A stretch of DNA of 64,000 nt from Drosophila miranda (GCF_003369915.1 NW_022881614.1:4113001-4177000); one strand, 5' to 3'; shown: positions 31,379 through 42,397, numbered from the stretch's first letter. Translations and numbers: made by a program. The notes: generated by a model not told the origin, from the sequence alone.

Positions 31379-33337
31379 TTCACCCCCCGTTGGAAGGCAA
31401 AGGCTTTCAACAGATCCATCCTGAAGGAGCAGAACCGCTATTTTTCCAACGGCCCTCTTGAAGATGCTTGCTTGGGCGCAGCTGGCGGCTACGCTGGGAT
31501 GATCGTCGAACGCAGCAATCGGCGCTTCTTTACGAAGGCGGCTTGTCGTGATTACGTCTTGATCATCGGGAACCTCTGTAATTGCATAGAATGGCAGGAA
31601 ATTTGGCAATGTAGAAATTGTTGAAAGTTGAATTTCATTTAGCGTGGATATGTAGGTTTTTAATATATGGAAAAGTTCGCGCTGCAGTTCCTGATTCTCC
31701 GATCGCAGTTTTTCCACTTGCACCTGGCACTCGAGCAGCTGCTTCCTGCATTGCTGCTCTAAGTTTTGGTACTCCAGCGTTGTGGGTCGAAAATCGTCAA
31801 TAGAGATGCACGAGGAATTTTCAAAAGCGGCTAAAGCTGCACGCTTATTCTCCGAGCTATCAATGCTTCCTGATACTATCCAACCAAGTTTAGTCTCCTG
31901 CAATGTTGGCAATTGGGCTGATAGTCGAATCTGTCCGACGCACATTAAATCGAAGAACAAACCAGAACCTATCAACAGATCGATACGTTGGGGCTTGGAG
32001 AAATTAGGATCAGCTAGTTTTAGATTATTCGGCATTGGCCAATCCTTTGCGTCTACGCCGAAGTTAGGCTGCATTTCCGTAATTGAGTTGGTGACAATTG
32101 CAGCGAAGGAAGCTCGATAGCTTGCGTCCTGGGATTGTACAACTATATGTACAGACTTGCTCGAAGGTAGAATGGAATCTCCGATTCCAGAGATGTGAAC
32201 ATAAGACGAGCGATGATCCAACTGCAACTGATCAGCAAGTCTAGATGTTACAAAGTTTGCCTGTGATGCAGAATCCAAAATGGCACGACATGGGATAAGT
32301 GCTCCATAACGATCTGTTACATGGACGAGGGCAGTAGGTAGCAACACGTTCTGGTTAGGCTGAGATTTCTGGATCGAGGGGGGAGGGCTAGAACACCCGC
32401 TTGCTAGAAGCACAGTCGCGGCCTCTTGCTGGATCGATTCCTCGGCCGGTGAAGAGGAAGATGAAGCACCAGTTCCCGATGGAATGTGGAGTAGCGTGTG
32501 ATGTTTGGCCTGGCAATGCCTGCAAAGTCCTGACCTGCACCTCTGCAATTCATGGCCTTTGTTGAGGCAGTTCAAACACAAGCGGCTCTTCTTTGCTTCT
32601 TTGTATCGTTCAAACGCAGAGAGATTCAGGAATGCCTGACATCTAGATATGTAATGCTCGGAGGAATTGCAATGGTTACATATGGGGTTAGGATGGTCGT
32701 TACTGGAGGTGATAAGGGTGACAGGATTGTCTTCTCCCACCTGTTGACTAGGACTTGTTGCCATGGCTGATCCCGAATTCTCCAGCATCCGACATCTCGC
32801 TTCCAAAAATGAGGCCATGCTTGACCACCGAGGCAATCCTGACGTCGGCAAGTTCTCTTCCCATTTCTCCTTTGTTTTGTGGTCCAGTTTCGTACCTATG
32901 ATGAAGATCAGCAACCCATCCGAAATCTCCTGCGGGGTCGCCAAGGTCTGAAGTGCACGCAAGTGCGAGTTGATTTTGTCGCTGAGCGCGCGCAACCCGA
33001 TAGCTGAGCCCTTCTCCACCCCTTGCAGCCCGAAAATAGCCTTGACGTGTGCCTGAAAATGTAACAGTTTATTATCGAATCGCAACATTAGCGACAAAAT
33101 TAGGAAATCCAGCCTTTCAAGGCTCGTTTGAGCGGCATCGAAATCCGCATTCATTCGCTCGATTTGCTCTAAGCGAGCTTGAAGTTCTGCCTCATCTAAC
33201 TCGGCAAGCTCTTCCTTGGTGAGAAAGCGATCCATGGCCTTTAGTTGGCGCGCGATGGACTCGGCCTTGTGCTTGTAGAAATCTACATCACTCGGCATTG
33301 CTGCGTTCGCGACATTGGTAGGCTCAGGTGCTGCCAT
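31352..33337 (-). CDS. element C gag-protease fusion protein (661 aa, intact)
   Basis: One uninterrupted frame fills nearly the whole internal region and ends in the 3' LTR. In order: a gag amino helical part (about residues 1-85); a shortened capsid (the segment between about 86 and 90 joins across a probable deletion); two or three CCHC knuckles (about 220-285); a retropepsin-like segment with ILDSASQ, where other copies here have DSGSQ (about 345); a Glu/Gln/Leu-rich coiled-coil stretch (about 525-575) with no counterpart in families A or B; and a tail resembling the very end of BEL pol. That an RT-less element keeps such a frame suggests it moves as a gag donor or was recently derived. 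The product would be cytoplasmic, capsid-like. Confidence 0.85.
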   Translation of the reverse strand: MAAPEPTNVANAAMPSDVDFYKHKAESIARQLKAMDRFLTKEELAELDEAELQARLEQIERMNADFDAAQTSLERLDFLILSLMLRFDNKLLHFQAHVKAIFGLQGVEKGSAIGLRALSDKINSHLRALQTLATPQEISDGLLIFIIGTKLDHKTKEKWEENLPTSGLPRWSSMASFLEARCRMLENSGSAMATSPSQQVGEDNPVTLITSSNDHPNPICNHCNSSEHYISRCQAFLNLSAFERYKEAKKSRLCLNCLNKGHELQRCRSGLCRHCQAKHHTLLHIPSGTGASSSSSPAEESIQQEAATVLLASGCSSPPPSIQKSQPNQNVLLPTALVHVTDRYGALIPCRAILDSASQANFVTSRLADQLQLDHRSSYVHISGIGDSILPSSKSVHIVVQSQDASYRASFAAIVTNSITEMQPNFGVDAKDWPMPNNLKLADPNFSKPQRIDLLIGSGLFFDLMCVGQIRLSAQLPTLQETKLGWIVSGSIDSSENKRAALAAFENSSCISIDDFRPTTLEYQNLEQQCRKQLLECQVQVEKLRSENQELQRELFHILKTYISTLNEIQLSTISTLPNFLPFYAITEVPDDQDVITTSRLRKEAPIAAFDDHPSVAASCAQASIFKRAVGKIAVLLLQDGSVESLCLPTGGECSEQNPAD

Positions 33338-33686
33338 GTTGAGGTTTTAAAAGAGTCACTCAGCACGACCGAAAAAGACACCCTGTATACGTATAAACGT
33401 GGGAACCGAAAGCAAAGGGATTACAGCTAATGCCTTTAGCTGTGCGGCTGTGCGAGCTGTCCGATTCCGCTTTGTACTCCGCTTGTGTGTATTAGTGAGT
33501 TCGCTGCACTGCCTACCGCACTGCACTGACCGAATTGTCGCGACAGAGAAATTAATAGCCAGCAATGCGTGTATGTAGGTGTATGTAAGTGTGTTTTAGC
33601 ACCGAATTGTGCTTAACCGCCGAAAATTTGCTAGGGCTAACGAATGTCGATCGCGAATGATTATTAATTGACACTGCAACTCAGAG

Positions 33687-33704
33687 ATCACGTCGGGGTC
33701 ACCA
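33687..33704 (-). other. primer binding site of element C (tRNA-Trp)
   Basis: The 18 bases ATCACGTCGGGGTCACCA match the tRNA-Trp 3' end, seven bases from the LTR. Confidence 0.85.
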
Positions 33705-33711
33705 AATTTTA

Positions 33712-34083
33712 TGTGGAGATAATGTTTTTTATCCCCAATCGGCCGTCTAATTATTTCGAATTAAATAAAACTCGGCGCAGAAATAAAATTACGATATGTT
33801 CTTTAATGCGTGACATCCAAATTGCAAGTGTGGCTTGCCTGCCCTTTACATTGCCGCTCCGATCGCTAAGCGCAGCTTCGCTCGGCCGACGTCGGTAGGC
33901 AGACGCAAAGCGGAGATAGCGAAGAGCGAGCTGGCAGAGAGCGTTTAGCAGGGCAAGCAAGCGCAAAGCTTTAACAAACAAATGAGTGACATAGACATAA
34001 GTAACAAACAAAATAAGCGGCTGAGGGCCAAGAATTAGGTGCTATTTGGCAAGCAGCTAATCGGCTGGGTTCTGCTCCGAACA
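33712..34083 (-). repeat. element C 5' LTR (372 bp)
   Basis: Two substitutions relative to the LTR at 31007-31378. CGATT follows at 34084-34088. Confidence 0.95.
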
Positions 34084-34088
34084 CGATT

Positions 34089-35001
34089 CATGAATCATTT
34101 TTCTACTTGAGTAGCTTAATTTAAATAATTGCTTTTATTGGATTTCAATATAACGTTGAAAATGAAAATTAATAGATTGATGAAATTGACAAAATATACC
34201 ATTAAATATATACCGTATATACCGTAAATATACCGTCGGTTCAATTTTGACCTCAAAAAATACCAAAAAGTATTAAAAATACCGTAAACGGTCACCTTGG
34301 TGTGATGGCCGATGAACCAAAATATACCGTCTCAGTTTTAAAATATGCCGTAAATATACCGATGAAAAAACCAACTTAACCCACTTAAGCCCTCTGTATT
34401 TAAACAGGTGTTAACTTTGAGCGACAATCCAGAGGAATAAATAATACATTTTAATAAAACCTGCCTATGGAAGTTCCTATGCCATATGCTGTTTAATATA
34501 CCTTTATTTATATTACCTCATTCAACCAAAGTGCTGAGAAGCGGAAAAAATCAGAATCTTGCTTTTTACATGTAGTTGAATAGTTCCATGCTTACAAATT
34601 AATCCAATAATTAATCATGGTTGTTTCAGGTTACACACATTTTCAAATGGTAAAGGAACGCCTTTGTAGTCCGAGAGCAACAAAACAACACAAAATTTGA
34701 GCTTGGTGGTTCCGTTAATCTATATATTTACATATGTATGTACTATATCCCACAAATCTACCCATGGATATTTTCGGCACAATAAAAATATCACCTTTAA
34801 AATTCGCTTTATTGCGCCTAGCACTATGTACAAAAAGAAGAAAACAATATAACAATTATTAAGATGAATATTATACATAAAACAAAATTGCTTAAAAAAC
34901 TATTACAAGACGACTCTGTATGCCATAGAGGAATGATTGGAAAGTCTCAATGACTAAATGTTAGGTGTTACGAGTATAAATCTAAGACGAATCGTCCCGA
35001 A
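34089..35001. other. intergenic region left of debcl
   Basis: It holds several motif-6-like TATACCGT units (34190-34360), a copy of the dispersed 50-bp repeat (34354-34409, minus), and the debcl poly(A) signal (minus AATAAA = plus TTTATT at 34808-34813). Before element C inserted, this sequence adjoined 31006 and so was the upstream region of Zcchc8. No gene seen. Confidence 0.55.
34354..34409 (-). repeat. dispersed 50-bp repeat, copy 1 (upstream of Zcchc8)
   Basis: On the minus strand: TTTAAATACAGAGGGCTTAA, then GTGGGTTAAGTT and TTTTTTCATCGGTATATTTA. It runs straight into a motif-6 array (34300-34360). Confidence 0.7.
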
Positions 35002-37653
35002 CTAAAACAACAAAGAATACAATTGACAGCCAATGCGTTTGCATACATTAGATACCATATAGGCTCCCGCCGAAATAGTCACAAACAGTGTCAGCCAGCC
35101 CAGAAATGTGAATTCCCCCACGCGAGGACGTATGTGCTGCTGAAGTCCGAGCCATCCGCCATTGTCTATCAGCCAGTACACCAGATCGTCCTCAATTATT
35201 TCGGCCAGGCCATCCACAAGGCATTGCAAGTAGTCGTAGTGGCCCTGGCGCACACAGTCGATGGCAAAGCCGCCACAGACCGAAAATATTGAGATGATCT
35301 TGCCCCAGGTAATGCTCGACCGGAAGAGATCCTTGGCCACCAAATTGAGCAGCATGGGGACCATATCACCGTCCTCCAGCTCACCAAACGGAGCTCTCGA
35401 TAGCTGCCTGGATATGTTTGTGTAGACACGCGGGTGCATTCGCTCCAGTTCCTCGCCCATCTGTGGATAGATTAAAAATTGGTTGATTTACGCAGAGAAT
35501 AGGTGGGCCTGCTAGTACTCACGCTGTTGAGGGCGGGAAACACTTCGTAGACCACATGGGAAGAGGGTTCCAGTATGTTTCGCAGTCTTTGTATCACCTT
35601 CCGATTGAGGACGCCGGCCCGTCGTAGCCGCGCTCTAATATACTGGCCACAGAGACACTTGCCCTGAAACATTCGATAGCAAATGCCAAAAGTTCAATTA
35701 AAATCAAATCAATTGTCTTGCTTTGATCATTGCCCCATCCGCCGGGCATACGATCAATTGAATGCGTAAACATTTCCGGCTAACATAGATCTTGTTGAAG
35801 CAATACTTTCGGCGCCGCCAATCATTTCTACATTTGTACAATTTACAGCGAAATATTCGCTTGCAAGGGATGGTTTCTCATGGCTTTCGTATCTTATTGC
35901 CCCTTGGCTGAGGGACACCTGTTCAATTTCATTCACACCTCTTCCAGAGTCAGTCAACTGCAGCCAATTTGCGGCGGAATACAGAGCAGTACAGAGGTGA
36001 TAATAAACAATGATAAATGTTTTAAACAAGAGAAAAGAAACGATCAGCACGTGCACTGGGAAGAGAGTGCCGCAGAGGACGGCTAAATTGAAGCAATCTA
36101 CGAGATGCAATAATCTCTTACAGCAACGGATACCAACAGATAACGGGTTCACTCGCACCCTCTCCTATGGTTCTACAATGTATTCTGTGTTCCGCCGATA
36201 GGGAGTGTTCTGTTTCCCGAGTATGTGCACTCTATAATTCCAATCAATTTAGTAATGCACAATGTCACGGTGATCGCTATTGTCGGCAGCTCGGGTTTCT
36301 CGCTCGATTTCTGTCGCACAAATACCTTTTGTCACGCCAACGGCTTATGGCAAGCCAACGATTCAGCAATTGATTTCTTTGGCGCCAACTTGACTTGTGA
36401 CATGGCCAGCCAAAGAGATCTCGCACAAATGCCCAATGCCTGACCTTCTGACGCTTGACAAGTCCATTGAGAGGCACCCCTCCTCAACGGCCTAGCCTGC
36501 CAGCCTCCTAACAGTTTAATCACTCACTCACCTACCACACTAATAAATCCATCATCTTGTTTATGGCGCTGCACCTGTGCGTCCAACCATCAGCAGCAAC
36601 CATCTGATTTGGCCCCGGCCAAACACCAAACACCAATTAACATACAATTCGGATGACTTCAGTTCGGTTCGATGAATTCCCATTGGTGTGGGCTTTCGGG
36701 TGATATGTTATGTACTCGGAGTTTATTTGGAATACTTGTTTAATGCTTTGTGAGGGAGCATCTGTGCTGTTGGAAAAACCAAACTGTTTACAATAATCTG
36801 CGGGCCTTCTGGTCCCATTTGTGGTGTCGACAAGGAAACCTATAACTAGAACTATGTAATAGGAACTTCCCTGATATGCTATCTATCAACTGCATTTCTT
36901 GATGGGGCGCCTAGGCATTCCGGGTAAACTTCCGCTGCATCCAAATGAAAGGCAAATAAATAAATATTTTACATTTCAGTCCACCTCACGGAGGTTGAGT
37001 AAATGTTTTAGAATACCTTTGCCTGCATTAGATCATATTTTATCAGTCGGAGATAAAATTATTACGAGTACGTTATCAATTAAACCAAGACAGCGGCGAC
37101 CTACTCGTATACGGCTTCTACCATTGGGCGCTCCACAGCAAATCCCCGAATTAGGTAATTTGGCAAACATTTTGGCAATGCAAATATGAACTGCTGTTTG
37201 TAGATCTGTTGTCTCCACTGCTCGTAAATTAATTTCAAAATATCTACTGACATCCACGAAGTACGGCAATTTGTTTGAACAGCTTTTGACTCGACTTGGT
37301 TAGAGTTTTTCAGCTTTCCAGTTTTTGTTTTCGATGATGCTCACCTGATTAATAATTTCCATTTTGTACTCCTGATCGTTGGTCATGGTGCGTGTGCTGC
37401 TGGCTAGTGATGATGTGGATGCGGCCCGGGTAATCGAGGAGAGGCCTGGTCCGAGTCCGAGACCGTGCCCGCCCCCGGCATGAAGAGATCGTCCGTTGGA
37501 AGGGCTGCTGCGCAGTGCCTTCCAGTCACTGGCCGCCGTGGCAATCGTGCTGCGTCGATTCGCCGTGTAGATCTCCAGGTCCAGGGATGAGGACATGAAC
37601 TTGGCCAGCTTCGGGGCGGTTGGACTGGTAGTGGGGGCCATGGTCGATGGCAT
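35002..37653 (-). CDS. debcl: Debcl, Bcl-2 family apoptosis regulator (3 exons, 302 aa)
   Basis: Exons 37653-37345, 35663-35523 and 35460-35002. Introns are 1681 and 62 bp, and all junctions are in phase 0. The amino third is Ser/Thr/Gly-rich and poorly ordered. The BH3-like segment is about residues 147-160 (GEELERMHP), BH1 about 199-217 (TWGKIISIFSVCGGF), BH2 about 241-256 (DDLVYWLIDNGGWLGL), and a carboxyl membrane anchor is at 267-286. Drosophila Debcl is the pro-death Bax/Bok-like protein of the outer mitochondrial membrane; fly length is about 300 residues, as here. Two start codons in frame lie at 37653 and 37641 (MPSTMAP); the second matches the D. melanogaster start as I remember it. 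The frame is fully intact, in contrast to Fmo-2 and Trap1. Confidence 0.93.
35664..37344 (-). other. debcl intron 1 (1681 bp)
   Basis: The donor GTGAGC is at 37344-37339 and the acceptor CAG ends at 35664 (minus strand). Open frames inside it (for example 35754-36158 and 37033-37269) have no recognisable content or splice logic. I see no nested gene or transposon. Confidence 0.6.
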
Positions 37654-38034
37654 CTAGTGCTCGCGGGCGATGCTAGACTTTGGGCTATTGTTGCAGCGGA
37701 GGCTGCTTCTGATGCTGATGCTGCTGCTATGCCACTCTATGCCTTCCCTTCTATCGCTGCTTCTCCTTCATGTAAGTTGTGTAATTTTGAAATTGTAGAT
37801 TTTACGAGTAGACGTCTCGTCTGTCGCCTTGCATGCAGCCCCCAAGCTCAACTCAGCTCAGCTCTCGTTTTGCACTTTTTTGGAGGTGGTCGGGATCGAG
37901 CGCTCTGATAAAACGACGAAACAAAATAAAAGTCGGCAATAAAGTGAAGCTCAAAGCGGAGAGCAGCAAACACGAATGAGACACGCTGAGGAAAACCACT
38001 TGTTGTTGGTGGGGTTCGATTTCGATCCCCATCA

Positions 38035-38090
38035 TATACCGATGAATAAAACGAACTTAGCCCACTTAGCCCCCTCTATTTAAAAGGGTG
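38035..38090 (-). repeat. dispersed 50-bp repeat, copy 2 (upstream of debcl)
   Basis: Minus strand: TTTAAATAGAGGGGGCTAAG, then TGGGCTAAGTTCGTTTTATT and CATCGGTATAT. It lies about 380 bp before the debcl ATG, in the same orientation. Confidence 0.72.
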
Positions 38091-38251
38091 AACAACTTGA
38101 GTTACACCGCTGAAAATAATACTATGTGTAAATTATTCTTGTAAATCCAGCCTATCCCTTCTCTTTATTTACAAAGAAACTACGATATCTTGCACCTGAA
38201 CTACGTTAAAATTCTTCAATCTTCATAATTTTCGTGGAGAGTATTTTAATA

Positions 38252-38270
38252 CCCACTGGTCGCCAGTGGG
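38252..38270. repeat. 8-bp hairpin
   Basis: CCCACTGG, loop TCG, CCAGTGGG. Partial symmetry continues outward (TTAATA / TTAAT). No flanking duplication or terminator context was seen. Confidence 0.5.
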
Positions 38271-39324
38271 TTAATCGTTCTCTATGCATGATCGGCAATC
38301 ATATTCCTCGATTTTGATAATTATATCCGGTTAATGAATTTTCTTTAAGATTGGGTAATTTTAAATACTGCCTTTTATTGGATTGTTGATAAATTAAAGT
38401 TTGAGTTGAGCAAAAAGATCAAGTTTTTGTGATAACACATAAATAGCAATCATACTGAAAGCTAGAGAGCTGAGCATACAAAAATTATGCGTATGAAATG
38501 AAAATAGGGTAAAAACGCACAGCGGATTGTTGAATTTTGCGGAAACTTTAAAATGATCGTGGCTATCGATATCACTTTTGACATTCACAGGAAAACTGCT
38601 CTTGCTCCAGTTGAAAACAGCCTTGCCGCCAGATTAAAATAAAAACTTTGAACAATGTAGCAATAATTAACGCATACATATGTTAATTACCTAGAATTTT
38701 TTCCAATTTTCAAGTTCAAAGGTACTTCTAAATGTTTTGCATGGTGATTATCTGAAAACGTGATCAGAGTCGGACCATAGAAAGTCCTTTACCACAAAGC
38801 ATAATCTTAATTATCAAAAACAGCTGTCAATGCATGATTATGCTGGGAGTTCAGTTTCCACCACCCCATAGTGACGACCACCAATCTTATCTATTATCAA
38901 AGCAATAAAAATTACTTGGGGTCTTCTCCAAATCTCAATCGATGGTCTTATCAGCGCGTCTTCACGCAGAAACGTTGTTTGTCCGCCGAGAATCGTGATT
39001 AGGTTCGCCTCATCAGGCAGATGTTCGTCATAGACATACATACTTACATACATACATACAGACATACTTACAGAAACACCGATGTCGACGCCGACGTCGC
39101 CGTCGTTGTTATGTCATTGACAACAGCGACTGATACTGATTACTTTCACAACGAAGCGGTTTGTTGGCGCCTCGCGCAATCCCCTATAGTATCATAGTAT
39201 GCAGAGCACCACAATATAAATGCCTATGCCTTATCAGCTGCCGGCCAAATCTCTCACAAAATCAAGCAATTCGACTCGCCGACAATGTGCAGGGCACAGC
39301 CATAGGACAGTGCCTCTCCAGCTC

Positions 39325-39365
39325 TATACTATCTGTGAAAGCACGAGCCCCTCAGTTAGTCAATG
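39325..39365 (+). promoter_or_regulatory. putative Fmo-2 TATA box, initiator and 5' exon
   Basis: TATACT at 39325-39330 is 29 bp before the A of an initiator-like TCAGTT (39352-39357). A GT donor at 39366 and a CAG acceptor ending at 39413 would make a 48-bp intron in the 5' untranslated region before the ATG at 39455. This is a sequence match only. Confidence 0.4.
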
Positions 39366-39454
39366 GTGAGACGCAGAGCCAGACGTGCTGGAATTAAAAC
39401 TTGACTATTTCAGGAATTTGTTTAACCTTTTAGAGAGAAACACTGCTCGTCAAA

Positions 39455-41344
39455 ATGATCAAAAACCCGAACCCCGTGGACCAGAAACGTCGCGTTTGTG
39501 TAATAGGAGGTAAAAGCCAATGCTCAATCTGTGCAAACTGAATCGTTTTCAATTTCGACCAAATTTCAGCCGGCACTGCGGGTCTGTGCGCCTTGAAAAA
39601 CTCTTTGGAGGCGGGACTGGAGGTGGTGGCCTATGAAAGGGGCAGGGAGATCGGCGGCACCTGGATATTCTCCGAGGAAATGCCAAAGAATGACTACGAC
39701 GAGGTTCACAGCAGTATGTACGAGGGACTGCGGTAGGTTGATAGGACTTTCGGACAGAGATATGTACATATGAAGATAAATGCTAAACTCTACTCGTTTT
39801 TAGGACAAACCTGCCGAAGGAAGTGATGGGGTATCCTGACTATGCGTACGACAACGATATCGAGGACTCCTTCATTACATCCCATCAGCATTCGGATTTG
39901 TTTTCGTTCGCATAGCCCACCCTACTGCAATGAAGGCCACCCTACTGAACTTTATTGATATTTGGGGACTTTTCTTGTTTACCCGCAGGTCTATATCTGG
40001 GACCACAACACCAACACCTGCGATCCGGTCTACTACGACTTTGTCTATGTCTGCAACGGCCACTACACGGAGCCAGATATGCCCGAGGGAATGGATCTGT
40101 ACGAGGGCAAGCTGATGCACAGTCACCTGTATCGCACGGCGGACAAGTTTAAGGGTAAGAGCGATTCTTAGATTCGCCAACACAGCACTCAATGCTAAAT
40201 CTGGAGACGCAAAATACTTTGTTTTGTTCGCAACTACAACAACTCAACAACAACAGTCTGGCCTGGTCTGGTCTGGGCAGAGTCCCACTTCTGTCTTCCC
40301 TTCATAAATAATACGGGGCACTCTCGACTAAAGAGGAGATAATGATAAGGCTCTGCTCGGCTCGGCTCGTCTCGGCTCGGACTGTGGTTGACGGGAATCG
40401 CCATCGCCGTTGTCAAGTGTGTGACATAATGAGTGTTTTGCGTTTCTGTGGGTAGCCCTAGTCCGATGCACGTGTTAATTTAGTGGATGCGACTGATAGC
40501 AAGACAGCGAGCTATACATACATATAAAACGAGTGTATATCATATCATATCATATCATATAACTTGAATTCTCTCCTTGCATCGTTGCAGACGATAAGGT
40601 GCTAATCATTGGCGCCGGTGCCAGTGGCATGGACATCACAAATCATGTCCGCGTGGAAGCCAAGCATGTCTACTTGAGCCACTACCTAGCCACTACGCCG
40701 AACACAGCCTTCATGGGAAATGTGACGCAGAAAACGGATGTGGAGCGCTTCACTAAGAATGGTGCCCTTTTTAAGGACGGCAGCAGCGAGTCGTTCGACC
40801 ATGTGATGTTCTGCACCGGCTACAAATACACATTCCCCTGCCCAGCACGGACGTTGGCATTCAGGTGATAGACAACTTTGTGCAGCCCCTATGGAAGCAC
40901 TGCATCAACATCAACAATCCGACGATGGCCTTCATCGGGCTGCCTTTCAATGTGATACCCACACACATATTCGACATGCAAGTCCGCTTCACGCTGAAGT
41001 TCTTTACGGGCCAGCGCGAGTTGCCGCCGCGCGAGCAGATGATCGCCGAGCTGGAGAAGGAGATTGGGCAGCGGTGGGACTGTGGCGTTTACAATCGCAG
41101 GTGGGCATTGGCTGACACATAAGATCCTCCTTCCTGCCGCTATTGACTTGTTTTTGGCCTTTATTTTCAGTTTGACTACTACAACGAGCTGGCTCGTATG
41201 GCAGGCATAGATAATATCAAGCCTGTTATTCTTAAGAAGGACTGCGGTAAGAAGTACATCTTCGAATTGGACACATATCGCACCAACCGCTATACGATCG
41301 TAGATGATGAAAACTTTTTGAAGAATGGCAAAATTACCAATTAA
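39455..41344 (+). pseudogene. Fmo-2: Fmo-2, flavin-containing monooxygenase, damaged copy
   Basis: Readable exons: 39455-39509, 39570-39732, from 39804, 39989-40154, 40591-41100 and 41171-41344. Motifs: FAD Rossmann GAGTAG across the first junction, the FMO signature YEGKLMHSHLY (about 40105-40137), and the NADPH Rossmann IIGAGASG (about 40605-40628). Lesions: (1) after ITSHQ at about 39892 about 40 conserved residues are missing, replaced by about 95 bp with a stop at 39913 and a duplicated CCACCCTACTG; (2) a one-base loss at about 40846 throws the frame after FPC, and it resumes as VIDNFVQPL; (3) the last junction (41100/41171) joins out of phase. The family oxidises N- and S-containing nucleophiles in the ER. 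The poly(A) signal is at 41410-41415. (1) and (3) argue for a true pseudogene; (2) alone could be a sequencing error. Confidence 0.8.
40527..40560. repeat. CATAT microsatellite in an Fmo-2 intron
   Basis: At least four tandem ATCAT units lie in the intron 40155-40590. Confidence 0.7.
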
Positions 41345-42361
41345 GCTTGTTTCGCCCCTCCCCTCTTCTACTTTTAGCGTACTTGTAGTTGAATATGTAT
41401 AAATAACTCAATAAATCGTGAATGCTCCGAAGAGCATCGATATTATATGCTATTGAGCGCTCACTCGGTGCCGCTGTCTAGAATCTATTATCTTGGAAAC
41501 ATTACATTCAATGGGCTCCGTGAGCTCCATGTAGAGCGGATCATCTTGTGGATCATCTGGAATTGGGATTCCTTCAGCTGGGCAGTGTCAGGTTGCATGG
41601 TGGAATGATAACAGCAACCCCTGGTACTTACCAAAAACAGGAGGCAGAATATGCACAAATGGACAGACGAAAATTGTATCGGACACATTTCTTTTTATGA
41701 AATGATTAACAAAAAGTTTTAAATACAACCAATTTGGTATTTTACTACAGGAGGCTTTGGATATTTTCATTTGAAATGAATTTGTTATGAATACTGATCA
41801 GAACATTATTAAATCCTCGCGATTCGTCTGGCCAGCGTATCTCTAGCTCTATACGGAAAATAAAAGCAGATTTTGCAGTCAAAAGACATTTAAGCATTGC
41901 CAAAGACATTTTCCATTTAGTATTCTCCCCCTTTTTCACCTCTATGCAGAACTAGAGCTGCAGAGGACAGGATAGTTCAACAGGAACTGCCACAAATTAT
42001 ATTTCAGAGGATTGATGTGTATACATTATCGGTAGTTCATGCTGGCAAGGGCCGGCATTCCAAGCAGCTGATCACCAGAGCACCAGAACTATATTTCATT
42101 TCACGTCTTCTAATAAAAACAATTTATATATGTTCATGTATGTGATCGACGGAATTGCATTTCGCTAGCGATTATAAGTTGGAATTTGACGGATCATGTA
42201 ACTGCCAAAAGAAGGGCATCCGCTTACATTTCTCAGGAAATATATTTATTCTATTCAATTCGTTATAATTGCAGCATGTTGAGCAGGCTAAGCCTTAGTT
42301 TTCATGGCAGTCGCAAGTGGTCTCCCAATTCTAGCTGCAGAATTTATTTGCCATTTTGTTC
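41345..42361. other. region between Fmo-2 and the SVWC gene
   Basis: It starts with the Fmo-2 poly(A) signal (41410-41415). On the minus strand 41460-41770 holds a possible two-exon coding remnant, listed separately. The rest is AT-rich with no recognised feature. Confidence 0.5.
41460..41770 (-). pseudogene. possible two-exon coding remnant, unidentified
   Basis: The minus-strand frame ending ...CPFVHILPPVF at about 41634 is followed by a GTAAGT donor. A CAG acceptor about 50 bp on (near 41582) joins in frame to a 42-codon exon with an acidic Pro/Asp-rich start (IPIPDDPQDDPLYMEL), ending at a TAG near 41459. A frame further right (41745-41939) seems to continue the same protein after a frame change. 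I do not recognise the family. The composition of the last exon looks protein-like. It could also be chance. Confidence 0.3.
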
Positions 42362-42397
42362 TATAAAAGGCAGTCTCAGCTAAAGGCCTTTTCATTG
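42362..42397 (+). promoter_or_regulatory. TATA box and initiator of the SVWC gene
   Basis: TATAAAAG is at 42362-42369, and the initiator TCATTG has its A at 42394, 32 bp downstream. The 5' untranslated region would be 24 nt. A strong TATA/Inr pair is typical of inducible, tissue-specific fly genes. Confidence 0.65.

Larger units (their letters stand above)
31007..34083 (-). mobile_element. BEL/Pao-type element C, gag-protease only, near-identical LTRs
   Basis: LTRs are 33712-34083 (5') and 31007-31378 (3'), 372 bp each, differing at two positions by my reading. The target duplication CGATT is perfect (31002-31006 and 34084-34088). The tRNA-Trp primer binding site is at 33687-33704, and a polypurine tract (ACGGGGGGTGAA on the minus strand) is at 31379-31390. 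No RT, RNase H or integrase is present. The two near-identical LTRs and perfect duplication point to a recent insertion, presumably mobilised by a full-length relative. Confidence 0.95.
37654..39320. other. debcl-Fmo-2 intergenic region
   Basis: It contains the debcl 5' region, copy 2 of the dispersed repeat (38035-38090), a small perfect hairpin (38252-38270), and a CATA-rich microsatellite (39033-39072). No additional gene is supported. Confidence 0.5.

Noticed and set aside
35754-36158. 134-codon frame inside debcl intron 1
   Set aside because: It lies wholly in an intron whose borders are well supported, has no recognisable motif, and its reverse strand is open to a similar degree.
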